A stretch of DNA of 55,186 bases from Streptomyces cellostaticus (GCF_001513965.1 NZ_KQ948052.1:1-55186), one strand, 5' to 3'; positions 42,994-52,200 are shown, numbered from the stretch's first letter. Made by a program: numbers and translations. The notes: generated from the sequence alone by a model not told the origin.

Positions 42994-44094
42994 ATGCGTA
43001 CCTCCGACAAGCCCAACCCGCGACTCACCCTCGAACAACTCGACGCTCTGGCTCGCGACTTGGACGCCATCCGGGAAGCTGTCATTGCCGATCTCGGCAC
43101 ACGGGATGCCGCGCACATCCGCCGGATGATGCGCCTGCAAGGCCGCCTGGAACTCACCGGCCGCGCTCTGCTCTACCTGGGCTTCCTGCCGCCAGTGTGG
43201 CTGGCCGCCGTCGCCTGCCTGGCGATCTCCTCGCTGTTGAACAGAGAGGAGATCGGGCACAACGTCCTGCACGGCCAGTACGACTGGATGGGTGACCCTG
43301 CCCTCAACTCACAGACGTTCGAGTGGGGAAGTCTGGGCGCCTCCAAGGAGTGGCGTCACTCGCACAACTACGTCCATCACACCTTCACCAATGTGCTGGG
43401 CAAGGACCGCGACATCGGATACGGAATCATGCGGTTGAGTCGAGAACAGAAGTGGCACCCCTACTACCTTGGGAACCCGCTGTACGCAGCCCTGCTCATG
43501 CCGCTCTTGGACTGGGGATTCGCCTTTCACGACCTGGAGGTCGACCGGCTCGTCCGCCGTGAGCGGACTTGGTCGCAGAACCGGGAGATCCATCGGCGGC
43601 TGCGCCGCAAGATCGGCATCGACGTGCTGCGCGAGTACGTGCTCTTTCCCGCGCTCACCGGCCCGCTCTTCCTGTCCACGCTCGCCGCAAACGCGTGTGC
43701 GAAGGTGCTGCGTGATCTCTGGACCTCCGCAATCATCTTCTGCGGACACTTCCCTGACGGCGTCGCGACCTTCACCGAGGGCGAACTGGCCAATGAGACG
43801 CGGGGCCACTGGTACTACCGTCAGCTGCTCGGCACCGCGAACATCAGCGGAGGCAGGCTGTTCCAGATCATGAGCGGCCACCTCAGCCACCAGATCGAGC
43901 ACCATCTCTTCCCTGACCTCCCATCCCCGCGCTACCCACAGATCGCGCCCCAAGTCCGCGCGGTCTGCGAGAAGTACGGCCTGCCGTACACCACCGGCCC
44001 GCTGCACCGGCAGCTCGGCAGCACATGGCGGAAGATCTTCAGACTCGCTCTCCCTGGCCGCACCCGGTCTCAGGCATACGGCACAGCGGCGTGA
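42994..44094 (+). CDS. Fatty acid desaturase (QIEHH type)
   Basis: A 366-residue membrane di-iron desaturase. The three histidine boxes are HNVLH (89-93), HSHNYVHH (122-129) and HQIEHH (299-304), the last being typical of front-end and acyl-lipid desaturases. Hydrophobic segments lie around 58-80, 160-180 and 218-255. ATG 42994 has GGAGAG upstream. Coupled to the ferredoxin reductase, it likely introduces double bases into the acyl chain of membrane or cluster-made lipids; the position cannot be read from sequence. Confidence 0.92.
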   Translation: MRTSDKPNPRLTLEQLDALARDLDAIREAVIADLGTRDAAHIRRMMRLQGRLELTGRALLYLGFLPPVWLAAVACLAISSLLNREEIGHNVLHGQYDWMGDPALNSQTFEWGSLGASKEWRHSHNYVHHTFTNVLGKDRDIGYGIMRLSREQKWHPYYLGNPLYAALLMPLLDWGFAFHDLEVDRLVRRERTWSQNREIHRRLRRKIGIDVLREYVLFPALTGPLFLSTLAANACAKVLRDLWTSAIIFCGHFPDGVATFTEGELANETRGHWYYRQLLGTANISGGRLFQIMSGHLSHQIEHHLFPDLPSPRYPQIAPQVRAVCEKYGLPYTTGPLHRQLGSTWRKIFRLALPGRTRSQAYGTAA

Positions 44095-44129
44095 GGCGTG
44101 TGGCTCCCAGGACTCCCCGAACATCAACT

Positions 44130-44891
44130 GTGGCAGACCAGGCCAAGGAAGAACTGCGCGGCACCGGGCGCCTGCCTCGCCGCAGGCTGAGCGTGGACGA
44201 GCGGCGCGACCAGCTGATCGACACAGCACTGGAGCTGTTCAGCAAACGCCCGCCGGAGGAGGTGTCGATTGACGACATCGCCGCCGCTGCGGGGGCTTCG
44301 CGGCCGCTGGTCTACCGCTACTTTCCGGGCAAACAGGCGCTGTACGAGGAAGCGCTGCGGCGGGCCGGGCAGGAGCTCGCCCGGCGCCTCGAGGAGGACG
44401 AGCCGGGCGAGGAGTCAGCGTCGGAGCGACTGTACAAGATGGTGGGCCGTCAACTGGACTTCGTGGAGAACCACGGACCCGGCTTCGCCGCGCTGCTCCG
44501 CAGCGGATCGGTAGCAATCCCCGGCACCACCACGGCGATCGACGAGGTGCGGCAGGCCATGCAAGTCCAGGCCCTGCGACAGTTGGCCCTCACCGAGCCC
44601 AGCGCAGGCCTGCGGTGGGTAAGCCGAGCCTGGATCGCGAGCACCGAGATCGCGGCGCTGGACTGGCTGGCGGATCGCCGCATCCCCCGAGAGGAGCTGC
44701 AACTTCAGCTGGTCCAGCAGTTCATGGCCATGCTTGTACTGGCCGCTGCCTGGGAGCCCGAACTGGCACCGGAGCTGGTACGGATCCTCGCCGCCGAGAG
44801 GCCGGAGGGCCCGGCCGGGCAGTTGGTCCGGCAACTGGCGGGTCTGTTGACCACATCGCCGCCGGCTGACCGAACCCATGGGCCGCCATGA
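44130..44891 (+). CDS. TetR family transcriptional regulator
   Basis: A 253-residue regulator. The N-terminal DNA-binding domain has RRDQLIDTALELFSKRPPEE and VSIDDIAAAAGASRPLVYRY followed by FPGKQALYEEAL, the full TetR helix-turn-helix. The C-terminal helical domain is a ligand pocket. GTG 44130 fits homologues (MADQAKEELRG); the frame is open further upstream. It follows the desaturase by 35 bases in the same direction and probably represses the desaturase or lipid operon in response to a fatty acyl ligand, by analogy. Confidence 0.9.
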   Translation: MADQAKEELRGTGRLPRRRLSVDERRDQLIDTALELFSKRPPEEVSIDDIAAAAGASRPLVYRYFPGKQALYEEALRRAGQELARRLEEDEPGEESASERLYKMVGRQLDFVENHGPGFAALLRSGSVAIPGTTTAIDEVRQAMQVQALRQLALTEPSAGLRWVSRAWIASTEIAALDWLADRRIPREELQLQLVQQFMAMLVLAAAWEPELAPELVRILAAERPEGPAGQLVRQLAGLLTTSPPADRTHGPP

Positions 44892-45143
44892 GCCGAGGCT
44901 GGCTGCTGCGCAGGAGTGAGCCTCTGCCAACTTGAAATCGCAGGGCGTGCGCAAGCTGCTGACCCGGGACGGCTTCTCCCGCCAGGTGCCGGCCAGACGG
45001 GCCGTCGAACACGACAAGGAGAAATGTCGCTCGCTTGGCACCGGCTCGCGCTCTCAGCCGAGCCGGACTCACGTGGGCGGGAGGATGCCGCAGTACGGGA
45101 CGGTCAGCAGGCTTACGGAGCCTTACGTGGCAGACCACAGCGC

Positions 45144-46406
45144 TCAAGCCGTACGTCGCTGTGTCTGCGGAGCCGGGCTGAGCAGAGTGCTGTGGTGGAA
45201 GCCGAGCCGTGGGTCCTCCCACCAGGCGAGCCCGTCGACGTACTCCTGGAGCTCCGGCATCGCCACGCGGAGGCGGACGGTGTTCGACGGATAGTCGTAG
45301 ACGGTGATGGTGTTGAGTCCGCGGTTGGCGGTAAACAGCAGCGACTGGTCGGCGGAGAGCTGGCATGCGTACACCGAATCGAGCAGGGTTCCGCGCGATA
45401 CGCGCAGCGCGGCGAGGAAGTGGCGGCTGCTCGCTGTCGGCGAACCCCGTGTCAGAGCGTCGGTGATCTGCCGTAGGGACTGGCGTCCGGCACGGAGTTG
45501 ATCGGCCGTTCCGGGCCGTTCGTCGATGATGCGGAACGAGGAGAAGGTCTCCAGGTCGATCATCACGATGGTGCCGCTGCCGCCGTTGCAGTAGATCAGC
45601 TCGCGGTCGGACATACAGACATCGGAGTTGATGTGGGCCGGGGTCTCCTGGCTGGAGGCCCAGTGTCGCAGTACCTCTCCGGTCCTTGCATCGATTTCGA
45701 AGACGTATTCCTTGAAATACGCCATTGCCCATTCGTGCCAGTCCTGTCCGTCCTGGGGAAGGACCCGGAACGACAGGGCGTAGAAGCGGTCGTCGCGTGG
45801 GTGACAGGCCACATGCCAGCAGGTGGTGGGCAGTTGCACGCGACGGCAGGTCCCTTTCTCCAGGTCGAAGATGCCCACTTCACGCGCCTCGCCGTGCAGG
45901 GGATGGTCCATGCCGCCGTAGACGACGTAGCGCCCGGAGGCGGTGGCCTTCATCGCATGCGGCAGCAGCACGCCGTGCGGGCCCAGGCGCTCGGGCTTGG
46001 TCGGCCGCCGCAGATCGAACTGCCACAGGTGCTCGCCGATGGCCGCCACGGCCTGCGTCGCGTCCAGCCAGACCAGATGCGTGGTGCCTTTGATCGAAGC
46101 GTCGGTCGGCTCGAAGCGCAGCGTGGATACACGCTCGACCTCGGCCAGCGACGAGGTGTCGTAGAACATCAGGTGCTGACCGGTGTTGCCGAGGAAGCCG
46201 ACCGCACGGTCAGGGCTGACACTGACCGCATGGCCGCCCGCCACGCCGTCGTAGTACTCGATTTTGTACGCGTAGCGCTCGGTGCGCGGGTCGTAATGGA
46301 AGACGCACACGCCGGCGCGGCCTTCCAGCCCGTTGAGCCCGTTCCCGTCCAGCGCGATGTGGAACGCGTACGGGTAGTCCCCCGTCGTAACTGCCAAGAA
46401 CGGCAC
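45144..46406 (-). CDS. Unrecognised beta-propeller-like protein
   Basis: A 420-residue protein with repeated strand patterns typical of propellers: AVSVSPDRAVGFLGNTGQHL, GEHLWQFDLRRPTKPERLG, WHVACHPRDDRFYALSF, MSDRELIYCNGGSGTIVMID and SADQSLLFTANRGLNTITVY. It resembles lactonase or YVTN-type propellers, but I cannot assign an enzyme. There is no signal peptide. It begins three bases after the stop of 46410 and probably works with that protein. Confidence 0.7.
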   Translation of the reverse strand: MPFLAVTTGDYPYAFHIALDGNGLNGLEGRAGVCVFHYDPRTERYAYKIEYYDGVAGGHAVSVSPDRAVGFLGNTGQHLMFYDTSSLAEVERVSTLRFEPTDASIKGTTHLVWLDATQAVAAIGEHLWQFDLRRPTKPERLGPHGVLLPHAMKATASGRYVVYGGMDHPLHGEAREVGIFDLEKGTCRRVQLPTTCWHVACHPRDDRFYALSFRVLPQDGQDWHEWAMAYFKEYVFEIDARTGEVLRHWASSQETPAHINSDVCMSDRELIYCNGGSGTIVMIDLETFSSFRIIDERPGTADQLRAGRQSLRQITDALTRGSPTASSRHFLAALRVSRGTLLDSVYACQLSADQSLLFTANRGLNTITVYDYPSNTVRLRVAMPELQEYVDGLAWWEDPRLGFHHSTLLSPAPQTQRRTA

Positions 46407-46409
46407 CTT

Positions 46410-47504
46410 TCAGCAGGTCTTGGGTCGTTGGTGCGCGCTCCGCTGCACGGCGGTGAGGATGCGGGTCGACGACCGCGCGGCAGTGAAGTGGCGGAACCCG
46501 TTGGCATCGACGTGGTCTGGGCGGGCGGCACCCCTCAGCGGGCGCCCCGGGACCTCGTCCCGCCGCAAGCCGGTGCGATGCAGACGCCCCTGGTAGCACG
46601 CTTCGAAGTTGTCCAACGTCGTTGTGAAGAAGCGGCGGTAGGCGTCCTCGACGAGCAGGCGCTTCACGCCGGGCGTACCGGGAATGCCGGGTACCCTGGG
46701 CCACCCGTCAAGATCCATCATCCGCAAGACCAGCGGCAGCGTGAACTGCTGGTGGGTGCGGATAATGATCTTCGTGCGGGCGCCGCCGTCAGCGCGGGAG
46801 AAGATCACCGAACCGTCGTCGAGGACAGCGGAATCGTTGGGACTGCGGACCGCAGACCAGCTCAGGCACTGGGTGTCGGCCGTACGGCGGATGGACTCCA
46901 GCTTGCAGACATCGAGTAGATCGGCGCCGAAGAAGGCCAGGTAGTTCGGCTGCGGCAGGGCGATGCTGCGCTCGGCCTGCCGGATGACCCGGCCCGCCTC
47001 GTCCCGGTCGACAGGGGCGACGCACCCGCCGAGGTAGTCGGCCGTCAGCCGGATGGCCTGGCTGATGTCCACTCGCGAGACGAACTCGTCGTACGGAACG
47101 GCCACGGTCCGTTCGCAGGCGAAGAGCACCGCACCGTCGTCGTGGCGCCACCGCATCCCGTTCCCATCGGTGGGCAGGGCGTCGAGCAGCGCCTCCAGAG
47201 GCTCCAACTGGTCCGCCACGGCGTCGTAGTCCGACGGATCGTATGCGCCCAGGTCCAGTCCCAGCGTCACGTTCCCCAGCGCTACCTTGCACTGCGCCAG
47301 CGAACCCGTGGCGAAAGAGACCCCGAAGGCCCGGGATGCGGACTCCGCCATGCCGACCACCGACAGGCCCCACGATCGAGTCGCACGCGCGAGCGGGTTC
47401 TCACCAGCGGCACGGGTAGCGGTCGCGTAGGCGGTGGTGAAGGCCGAGCCGAGGAACGTCGTCAAGGGATCGCCTACTCGTGCGTCGTTGCACTCCCGCG
47501 TCAT
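46410..47504 (-). CDS. Unrecognised protein, partner of propeller protein
   Basis: A 364-residue protein starting at ATG 47504. It has an N-terminal helical part (GDPLTTFLGSAFTTAYATAT), then mixed segments including PQPNYLAFFGADLLDVCKLE, WSAVRSPNDSAVLDDGSVIF and FTLPLVLRMMDLDGW. The composition and third-base bias are those of a true gene, but no family is recognised. It heads the two-gene operon next to the TetR/desaturase genes. No membrane helix or signal peptide. Confidence 0.65.
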   Translation of the reverse strand: MTRECNDARVGDPLTTFLGSAFTTAYATATRAAGENPLARATRSWGLSVVGMAESASRAFGVSFATGSLAQCKVALGNVTLGLDLGAYDPSDYDAVADQLEPLEALLDALPTDGNGMRWRHDDGAVLFACERTVAVPYDEFVSRVDISQAIRLTADYLGGCVAPVDRDEAGRVIRQAERSIALPQPNYLAFFGADLLDVCKLESIRRTADTQCLSWSAVRSPNDSAVLDDGSVIFSRADGGARTKIIIRTHQQFTLPLVLRMMDLDGWPRVPGIPGTPGVKRLLVEDAYRRFFTTTLDNFEACYQGRLHRTGLRRDEVPGRPLRGAARPDHVDANGFRHFTAARSSTRILTAVQRSAHQRPKTC

Positions 47505-48126
47505 CACCGGACGCGGTAGATCTGCCGAACCGCTGCCCCGACCCCCACCAGACATGTAGCCATAAATACCCGATCGCACTCCGGCGGACACCCAGGACCG
47601 GTGACGACTTCCGCCGTAGTGAAACGGCTGCAGCCTGACGGTCGCAGTGGTGCCGGCAGAGGCCGTACTCCACGACGACCGCGAGATCGATGATGGTCGC
47701 GTCTCGCCGATCTCGACCTGGCCCCAGGGCAACGCTGACGCGCCCACGTGCCGCCGAGCCCGCTGACCGCCACGACCGCGACCGAGACCCGGCAAGAGCC
47801 TGGCTGTTGGTGATGCGTACGGCTGGAGCTGGGCGCAACCAAGCCCGGCCACCAGCCCGGCGGAGAACGCTGGACCGTCTTGCTCGACACCTTGGATCAC
47901 CCGTTCTGCGTCAGCGGCGCTAGGGGCGTGTCCGACTGGTCGAGTGACTGGCCAGGTAATCCGGTCCACCAACCCAAGGCCAACCACCCGCGGGGCCCGG
48001 TTCGCAGAACGCGACCAGGCCCCGCGGGGCTCGACGGCGGCCCGTGGTTACGGCAGGCGTGCGGTGTCACGGTAGGCGGGCCATGCACGGCGAACGTGGC
48101 GGTCCGTGCCCTTCCTGGCGCGCCGT
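47505..48126. other. Non-coding stretch
   Basis: Open frames on both strands run through here, but none has a plausible start, family or bias. I see no repeats or RNA genes. Confidence 0.45.
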
Positions 48127-48772
48127 CTACAGGCCGCCGCGCTTGTGGTCGAAGTCCGCCAGGCGGGCCACCAGCATGTTCGGGTCGTCCGGCTTGACCA
48201 GGTCGACCGGCTCGACCAACTTGTACGTCTCCCCCCCTGGCCGGGTACTGCGTGATCGTGGCCGTGACGACCATGGGCTCCCTCGTCACGAGTACGACCG
48301 GCTCACGGCCAGGCAGCTCAATCGTCGCGGTGAACGAGATCTCGTCGCGTTCCTCGTACTTCGGGGGGAAATTCTGCGTCAGTCGCAGGGCGCTCCGGGC
48401 CTCGGTGTCCGCGTTGTTCATCTCGAACGTCACGCGCGCCCCGTTGTCGCCCTCGCCGTTGACGCGGAAGGCGAGGGTGCGCAGTCGGACGCTGCGGAAC
48501 GGGTCGTCTGCATTGACTTCCACGCGCTGTTTGATGGCGCCGCGGAAGTCGACGGTGAGGTTCCTCTGGTACTGGAACTTGCAGTTGAGCGCGAAAACCG
48601 AGGAGGGGACTTCCGCACCGATCGGCGGGAGTCCTCCCGCCCTTGCGGAGTGAGCCACGGTTGTCGGCGCCATCCCCGGCGCGGCGGTAGTCGCAGCAGC
48701 GGTGAGGGGACATGCGGCGATTGCGAGCGAAGCTGTGCAGGCGGCGAGCGCCCGGCGCCAGCGAGGGGACAT
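48127..48772 (-). pseudogene. Secreted protein with frameshift in a G7 run
   Basis: From ATG 48772 the protein has a signal peptide (RRALAACTASLAIAACPLTA AATTAA region) and a beta-rich body: FALNCKFQYQRNLTVDFRGA, FRVNGEGDNGARVTFEMNNA and VTREPMVVTATITQYPARG. At 48231-48237 a run of seven G (minus strand) shifts the frame; with six G it would continue ETYKLVEPVDLVKPDDPNML and end FDHKRGGL at 48127. As sequenced the frame drifts to 47897 with random sequence. It may be phase-variable or a sequencing error. Confidence 0.7.
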
Positions 48773-49402
48773 CGCAGAACCTCCTGGTCATAGCTGGAGA
48801 ATCGGACGAGTCGGATTTCAGCGCAGATCCCAGCCGCACCGTGCCTACGAGCGGGAGGTTCACCTGATCGTGGGCCAGATCCATGAACCGTGTCTGGCTG
48901 GGCAGATACCGCACCTGGTGTCGGCTGACACACGAAGAACGACGCGGACTATCACTCATCCAGGGTGGTGCTCGTTCGCGGTGCTCAGGCGGTACAGCTC
49001 GCGGTCGAGGCCCCCACACGGACCGGAACGAAGGGGCAAGGCCCAGTCACGCGACCCGTCCGACACCGCCCACTGAGGTCCGGCGCCGGCCGCTGTGTCA
49101 GCCGCTGGTGTCACATGCTCTATGCCGCCTTGACAAGCGTTGTCCCTGCAATAGATGGGCACACGAGGCGTTCTGGTTGGGGCGGTCCATTGTTGTCAAT
49201 CCCTCGCGCGGGTGGCCACGATCGCGTCATCTCGACAACTGGCCTGACCTGCGATAGGCCAGTGCGGGAGCGGGCACCACTCGGGCAAACCATCACATCG
49301 AGCCAATAACTCCGATCACTGTTCAAATCCGCTTCAATGATGAATCGTTCCGCTAGGAAAGCATGCAGGCGAACCACACCCGACTGAAGAGGGGCCGCCA
49401 GC
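48773..49402. other. Non-coding stretch upstream of tectonin gene
   Basis: No gene is supported. The last 100 bases are A/T-richer than the surroundings and probably hold the promoter of the gene at 49403. Confidence 0.45.
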
Positions 49403-50119
49403 ATGTCCGACTGGAAGCACATCGACGGGTCATTAACGCGGATCGCGGTGGGATCCAGGACCAACGTCTGGGGCGTCAACGCCGCCGGTGCGATCTACCG
49501 CTACACCAACAACGACTCCAACCCCTGGATCAACATCCCCGGGTCGCTGTCCGACATCGGCGCGGCCGCCGACGGCACCGTCTGGGGCGTCAACGCAGCA
49601 CACCAGGTCTTCCGCTACACCGGCGACCAGGACACCAACAACTGGAAGCAGCTCAACGGCTCACTGGTGCGGATCTCGGTCGGATCCAGGACCAACGTCT
49701 GGGGCGTCGACCCCGCCGGCGCGGTCTACCGCTACAGCAACAGCGACGCCAACCCCGCCAACCCCTGGATCAACATCCCGGGGACACTGTCCGACATCGG
49801 CGCGGCCGCCGATGGCACCGTCTGGGGCGTCAACTCGGCCAACCAGATCTACCGCTACACCGGCGACCGGGACGCCAACAACTGGAAGGGCCTCAACGGC
49901 TCGCTCAAAGCGATCGACGTCGGTTCCCGCACCTCTGTGTGGGGCTGCGACCCCGCCGACGCGATCTACCACTACAGCTACTGCGACACCAGCCCCGCCA
50001 ATCCCTGGATCAACATCCCCGGGTCGCTGTCCGACATCGGCGTAGGCGCCGACGGCACCGTCTGGGGCGTCAACGCAGCCGGTGCGATCTACCGCTACAC
50101 CGGCGACCTGCCCGGCTGA
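49403..50119 (+). CDS. Six-repeat tectonin-like beta-propeller protein
   Basis: A 238-residue protein made entirely of six repeats of about 38-41 residues that alternate between two types: A (WKxLNGSLxRIxVGSRTNVW) and B (WINIPGSLSDIGAAADGTVW), giving three A-B units. The xVWGVNxAxxIYRYT core is the tectonin signature known from Physarum, fungal and animal defence lectins. No signal peptide. GAGGGG lies before ATG 49403. It may bind glycans or bacterial surface sugars. Confidence 0.85.
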   Translation: MSDWKHIDGSLTRIAVGSRTNVWGVNAAGAIYRYTNNDSNPWINIPGSLSDIGAAADGTVWGVNAAHQVFRYTGDQDTNNWKQLNGSLVRISVGSRTNVWGVDPAGAVYRYSNSDANPANPWINIPGTLSDIGAAADGTVWGVNSANQIYRYTGDRDANNWKGLNGSLKAIDVGSRTSVWGCDPADAIYHYSYCDTSPANPWINIPGSLSDIGVGADGTVWGVNAAGAIYRYTGDLPG

Positions 50120-50298
50120 CCCATCTCCTGGGAGGAACCCTGGTGTGCCACGCAACGCCCCTCGGACACTGCGTGGCACATCTTCGTTCAGGCGCAACTG
50201 CCAACGTGGCGAGGTCGGCTCTGACAGTCTCCAGAGCCTGCCGAGGGACGCGGGCGTTAACCAACACCGCCCCGTCTCCTTGACCCGCCACTCACCCC

Positions 50299-50450
50299 AG
50301 CTCCCATCCCGTACGCCGTCGGCCCATACACCGTGGCGTAGGTGTGGTCCATGGCGTCCAGGTGGAGCGCGCCACTGTACGAACGACCTGGACGCCATGG
50401 ACCACGTCTGCTCGGCTCTGCCTGGGTCGACGGTGTGCGGGATGGGAGCT
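50299..50450. repeat. Long imperfect inverted repeat, 65-base arms
   Basis: Arms 50299-50363 and 50386-50450 flank a 22-base centre. The inner 20 bases (starting GTGGTCCATGGCGTCCAGGT) and the outer 12 (AGCTCCCATCCC) are perfect complements; the middle is partly matched. Both arms read outward as DAMDH...GMGA, as if a coding piece had been duplicated in inverse. Confidence 0.75.
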
Positions 50451-50592
50451 CCCCACGCACGCCACTACGGACCCGCAGCCGGGAACGGCGCCCCCCTCCA
50501 TCCCGGTCCCCCGCCGGAGGCATCGTTCTGACCATGGTCGCTCCCGTGCGGCAGTCGAGGCGGTCGTCCCGCTGGTTTTTGCCGGGCGCTCT

Positions 50593-50733
50593 ATATCCGC
50601 AGGAACGAGGTTGAGCGGACCATCAACGCGCTCAAGGGCTTCCGAGCTGTGGCGACCCGGTACGACAAGAGTGCGTTCGTCTTTCACGGCACGGTCACCG
50701 TCGCCGCGATCCGGCTGTGGATCCGTCAGTGAT
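50593..50733 (+). pseudogene. IS5-type transposase C-terminal fragment
   Basis: The frame reads IRRNEVERTINALKGFRAVA, TRYDKSAFVFHGTVTVAAIR and LWIRQ, then TGA. RRNEVERxIN is the last catalytic Glu region of IS5-group transposases. Nothing upstream matches. A hairpin follows immediately. Confidence 0.75.
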
Positions 50734-50770
50734 CTGCCGGACGACTTTTAGGTCTACTGTCCGGCAGATC
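50731..50770. terminator. Hairpin after transposase fragment
   Basis: Perfect 12-bp stem GATCTGCCGGAC/GTCCGGCAGATC with a 16-base loop containing TTTT. It overlaps the stop of the transposase fragment; it may be its terminator or an element end. Confidence 0.6.
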
Positions 50771-51140
50771 TGCCGAGGCCGGCCTGCTCCCACGGCTCTC
50801 CGCCCTGCGGTGGATCTCCATGACGACGCCTCCGCCGCATGGGGGAAGCGGATCATGCGCCAGCCCGATCCCTGCGCGCTGCGGATCCAGAACAGTGATC
50901 CCATGTCAATCAGCGAGACGCGTCCAACGACGGTGGTCGAGGGGACCGCCGGCCTGTGCCGCTCCGGGCAGAGCGGGTTGCCCGCGAGATCTGTGCGGGC
51001 GGTCCATGCGCGGACCCATGTCTGGAGCCCCGAGTTCTCCCAGTCCGCACGTCCGATGAGAACGACGCCGGCCCTTCCGCCGTTTCCCGGCAGTCAACTG
51101 TGTTGAGGACGATGAGGGACCATCTGTCACGATTTGGCTC

Positions 51141-51482
51141 ATGTCGTTCCCGGCGTTCGCGTGTCTACTGGTCTTGTTCGCCCTGGTCGAGAGCGCGTGG
51201 CGATGGTTCACGGGGCTGGGCTTGATTCCGTGGCTGAGCAGGCGCACGGGGCGGTCGTTGTCGAGCATTGCATTCGATGAATTCACGGCGGTCGTGAACG
51301 GAAACAAGACTGTAGAGCTGGAACAGCGGCGGGTGGAGCTGCTGCGGCGGGACGACGAGAGCGACGGTGCGCCGCCTCGCTCCAGCATCGACCTGGCCAA
51401 GGGCACCGCGTTTATCGTGCTGCCACAGGAAGCGGACAGCCCGTGCGCTGACAGGCGCGATGCCCGTGAGTGCCGGCGGTGA
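51141..51482 (+). CDS. DUF6191 family membrane protein
   Basis: A 113-residue protein with an N-terminal helix (AFACLLVLFALVESAWRWF), FDEFTAVVNGNKTVELEQRR and VELLRRDDESDGAPP, then DLAKGTAFIVLP. This is the DUF6191 pattern (ELEQRRVELxxRDDxxDGAPP). Function unknown. It overlaps the start of the next gene by 13 bases. Confidence 0.8.
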   Translation: MSFPAFACLLVLFALVESAWRWFTGLGLIPWLSRRTGRSLSSIAFDEFTAVVNGNKTVELEQRRVELLRRDDESDGAPPRSSIDLAKGTAFIVLPQEADSPCADRRDARECRR

Positions 51483-51988
51483 GACGCCAACCGGAGGGAA
51501 CGGGCGCAGAACCGTCCACGCTGTGGGGGCGTATCGCATGCTTGTGGGCGGCCGCGTTCGCTGTGTTGCACTTCTACTGGGCCGTCGGCGGTGATGTGGG
51601 GCTGAGCATCTCCGCCGGTCCGCTGGCCACCGAGCGCCCGCTGTGGTTCGTCGTAGCCGGTTTGTGGGGTGTGGGTGCGCTTTGCCTCCTCGGCGCCCTG
51701 CTGGCATGGCTGCTTGCCCGGTCCAGGCTCCGGGGCCTTCCCGCTCTGCTGGCAAGGTGGCTGGGGTGGGGCGTCAGTGCACTCCTACTGGCCCGTGGCA
51801 TCGGCGTCGAGGTGCTGCTGCTGACCAACCCAACGCACCTGGATACCTCCGTGAGCGGGGGGCAGCGGGCCTGGACGCTGGCCCTCTGGAACCCTTGGTT
51901 CATCACCGGAGGACTGGCCTTCGGCCTCGCCGCCCTTCGGTCCCGCAGGCATACCGTCGCAGAACCGCCACCTCCGTCCAGACGCTAA
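51470..51988 (+). CDS. DUF3995 family membrane protein
   Basis: A 172-residue integral membrane protein with about four helices (IACLWAAAFAVLHFYWAVGG, LWGVGALCLLGALLAWLLA, WLGWGVSALLLARGIGVEVL, NPWFITGGLAFGLAAL). The HFYWAVGG and LWNPWFITGG motifs are typical of DUF3995. GTG 51470 lies inside the DUF6191 gene, so the two are coupled. Function unknown. Confidence 0.8.
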   Translation: MPAVRRQPEGTGAEPSTLWGRIACLWAAAFAVLHFYWAVGGDVGLSISAGPLATERPLWFVVAGLWGVGALCLLGALLAWLLARSRLRGLPALLARWLGWGVSALLLARGIGVEVLLLTNPTHLDTSVSGGQRAWTLALWNPWFITGGLAFGLAALRSRRHTVAEPPPPSRR

Positions 51989-52200
51989 TCGCTCCGCCAG
52001 TCAGCCCACAGCCCCACTACTCCAACAGCGGCAGGTCACAGGCATGTCAGAGGCGCTGCACAGGATGGGCTGGAGCGTACTCCCGGTGCACCGCGCGGTG
52101 GAACGTGACGAGGCGGCGCTGACCGCCGCCTGGCGCAAGTCGGCCTCTCGGTTGGCTCGTTCGTGCGGTGCGCGAACGAGCCGCTTCTATAGTCGGGTCC

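Larger units (their letters stand above)
50120..51140. other. Non-coding stretch with inverted repeat and IS scar
   Basis: Apart from the inverted repeat, transposase tail and hairpin listed separately, nothing is recognised. 50780-51110 shows no credible gene on either strand. Confidence 0.5.

Noticed and set aside
45498..46919. 473-residue plus-strand open frame
   Set aside because: Antisense to the propeller protein and its partner; composition is that of a shadow frame in GC-rich DNA.
46410..47987. Long version (525 residues) of the unrecognised protein
   Set aside because: The first 161 residues are low-complexity and arginine/serine-rich; coding character begins at ATG 47504.
49403..50119. 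CRISPR-like repeats
   Set aside because: The regular DNA repeats are codon-based repeats of a tectonin protein, too long and with no spacers of constant size.
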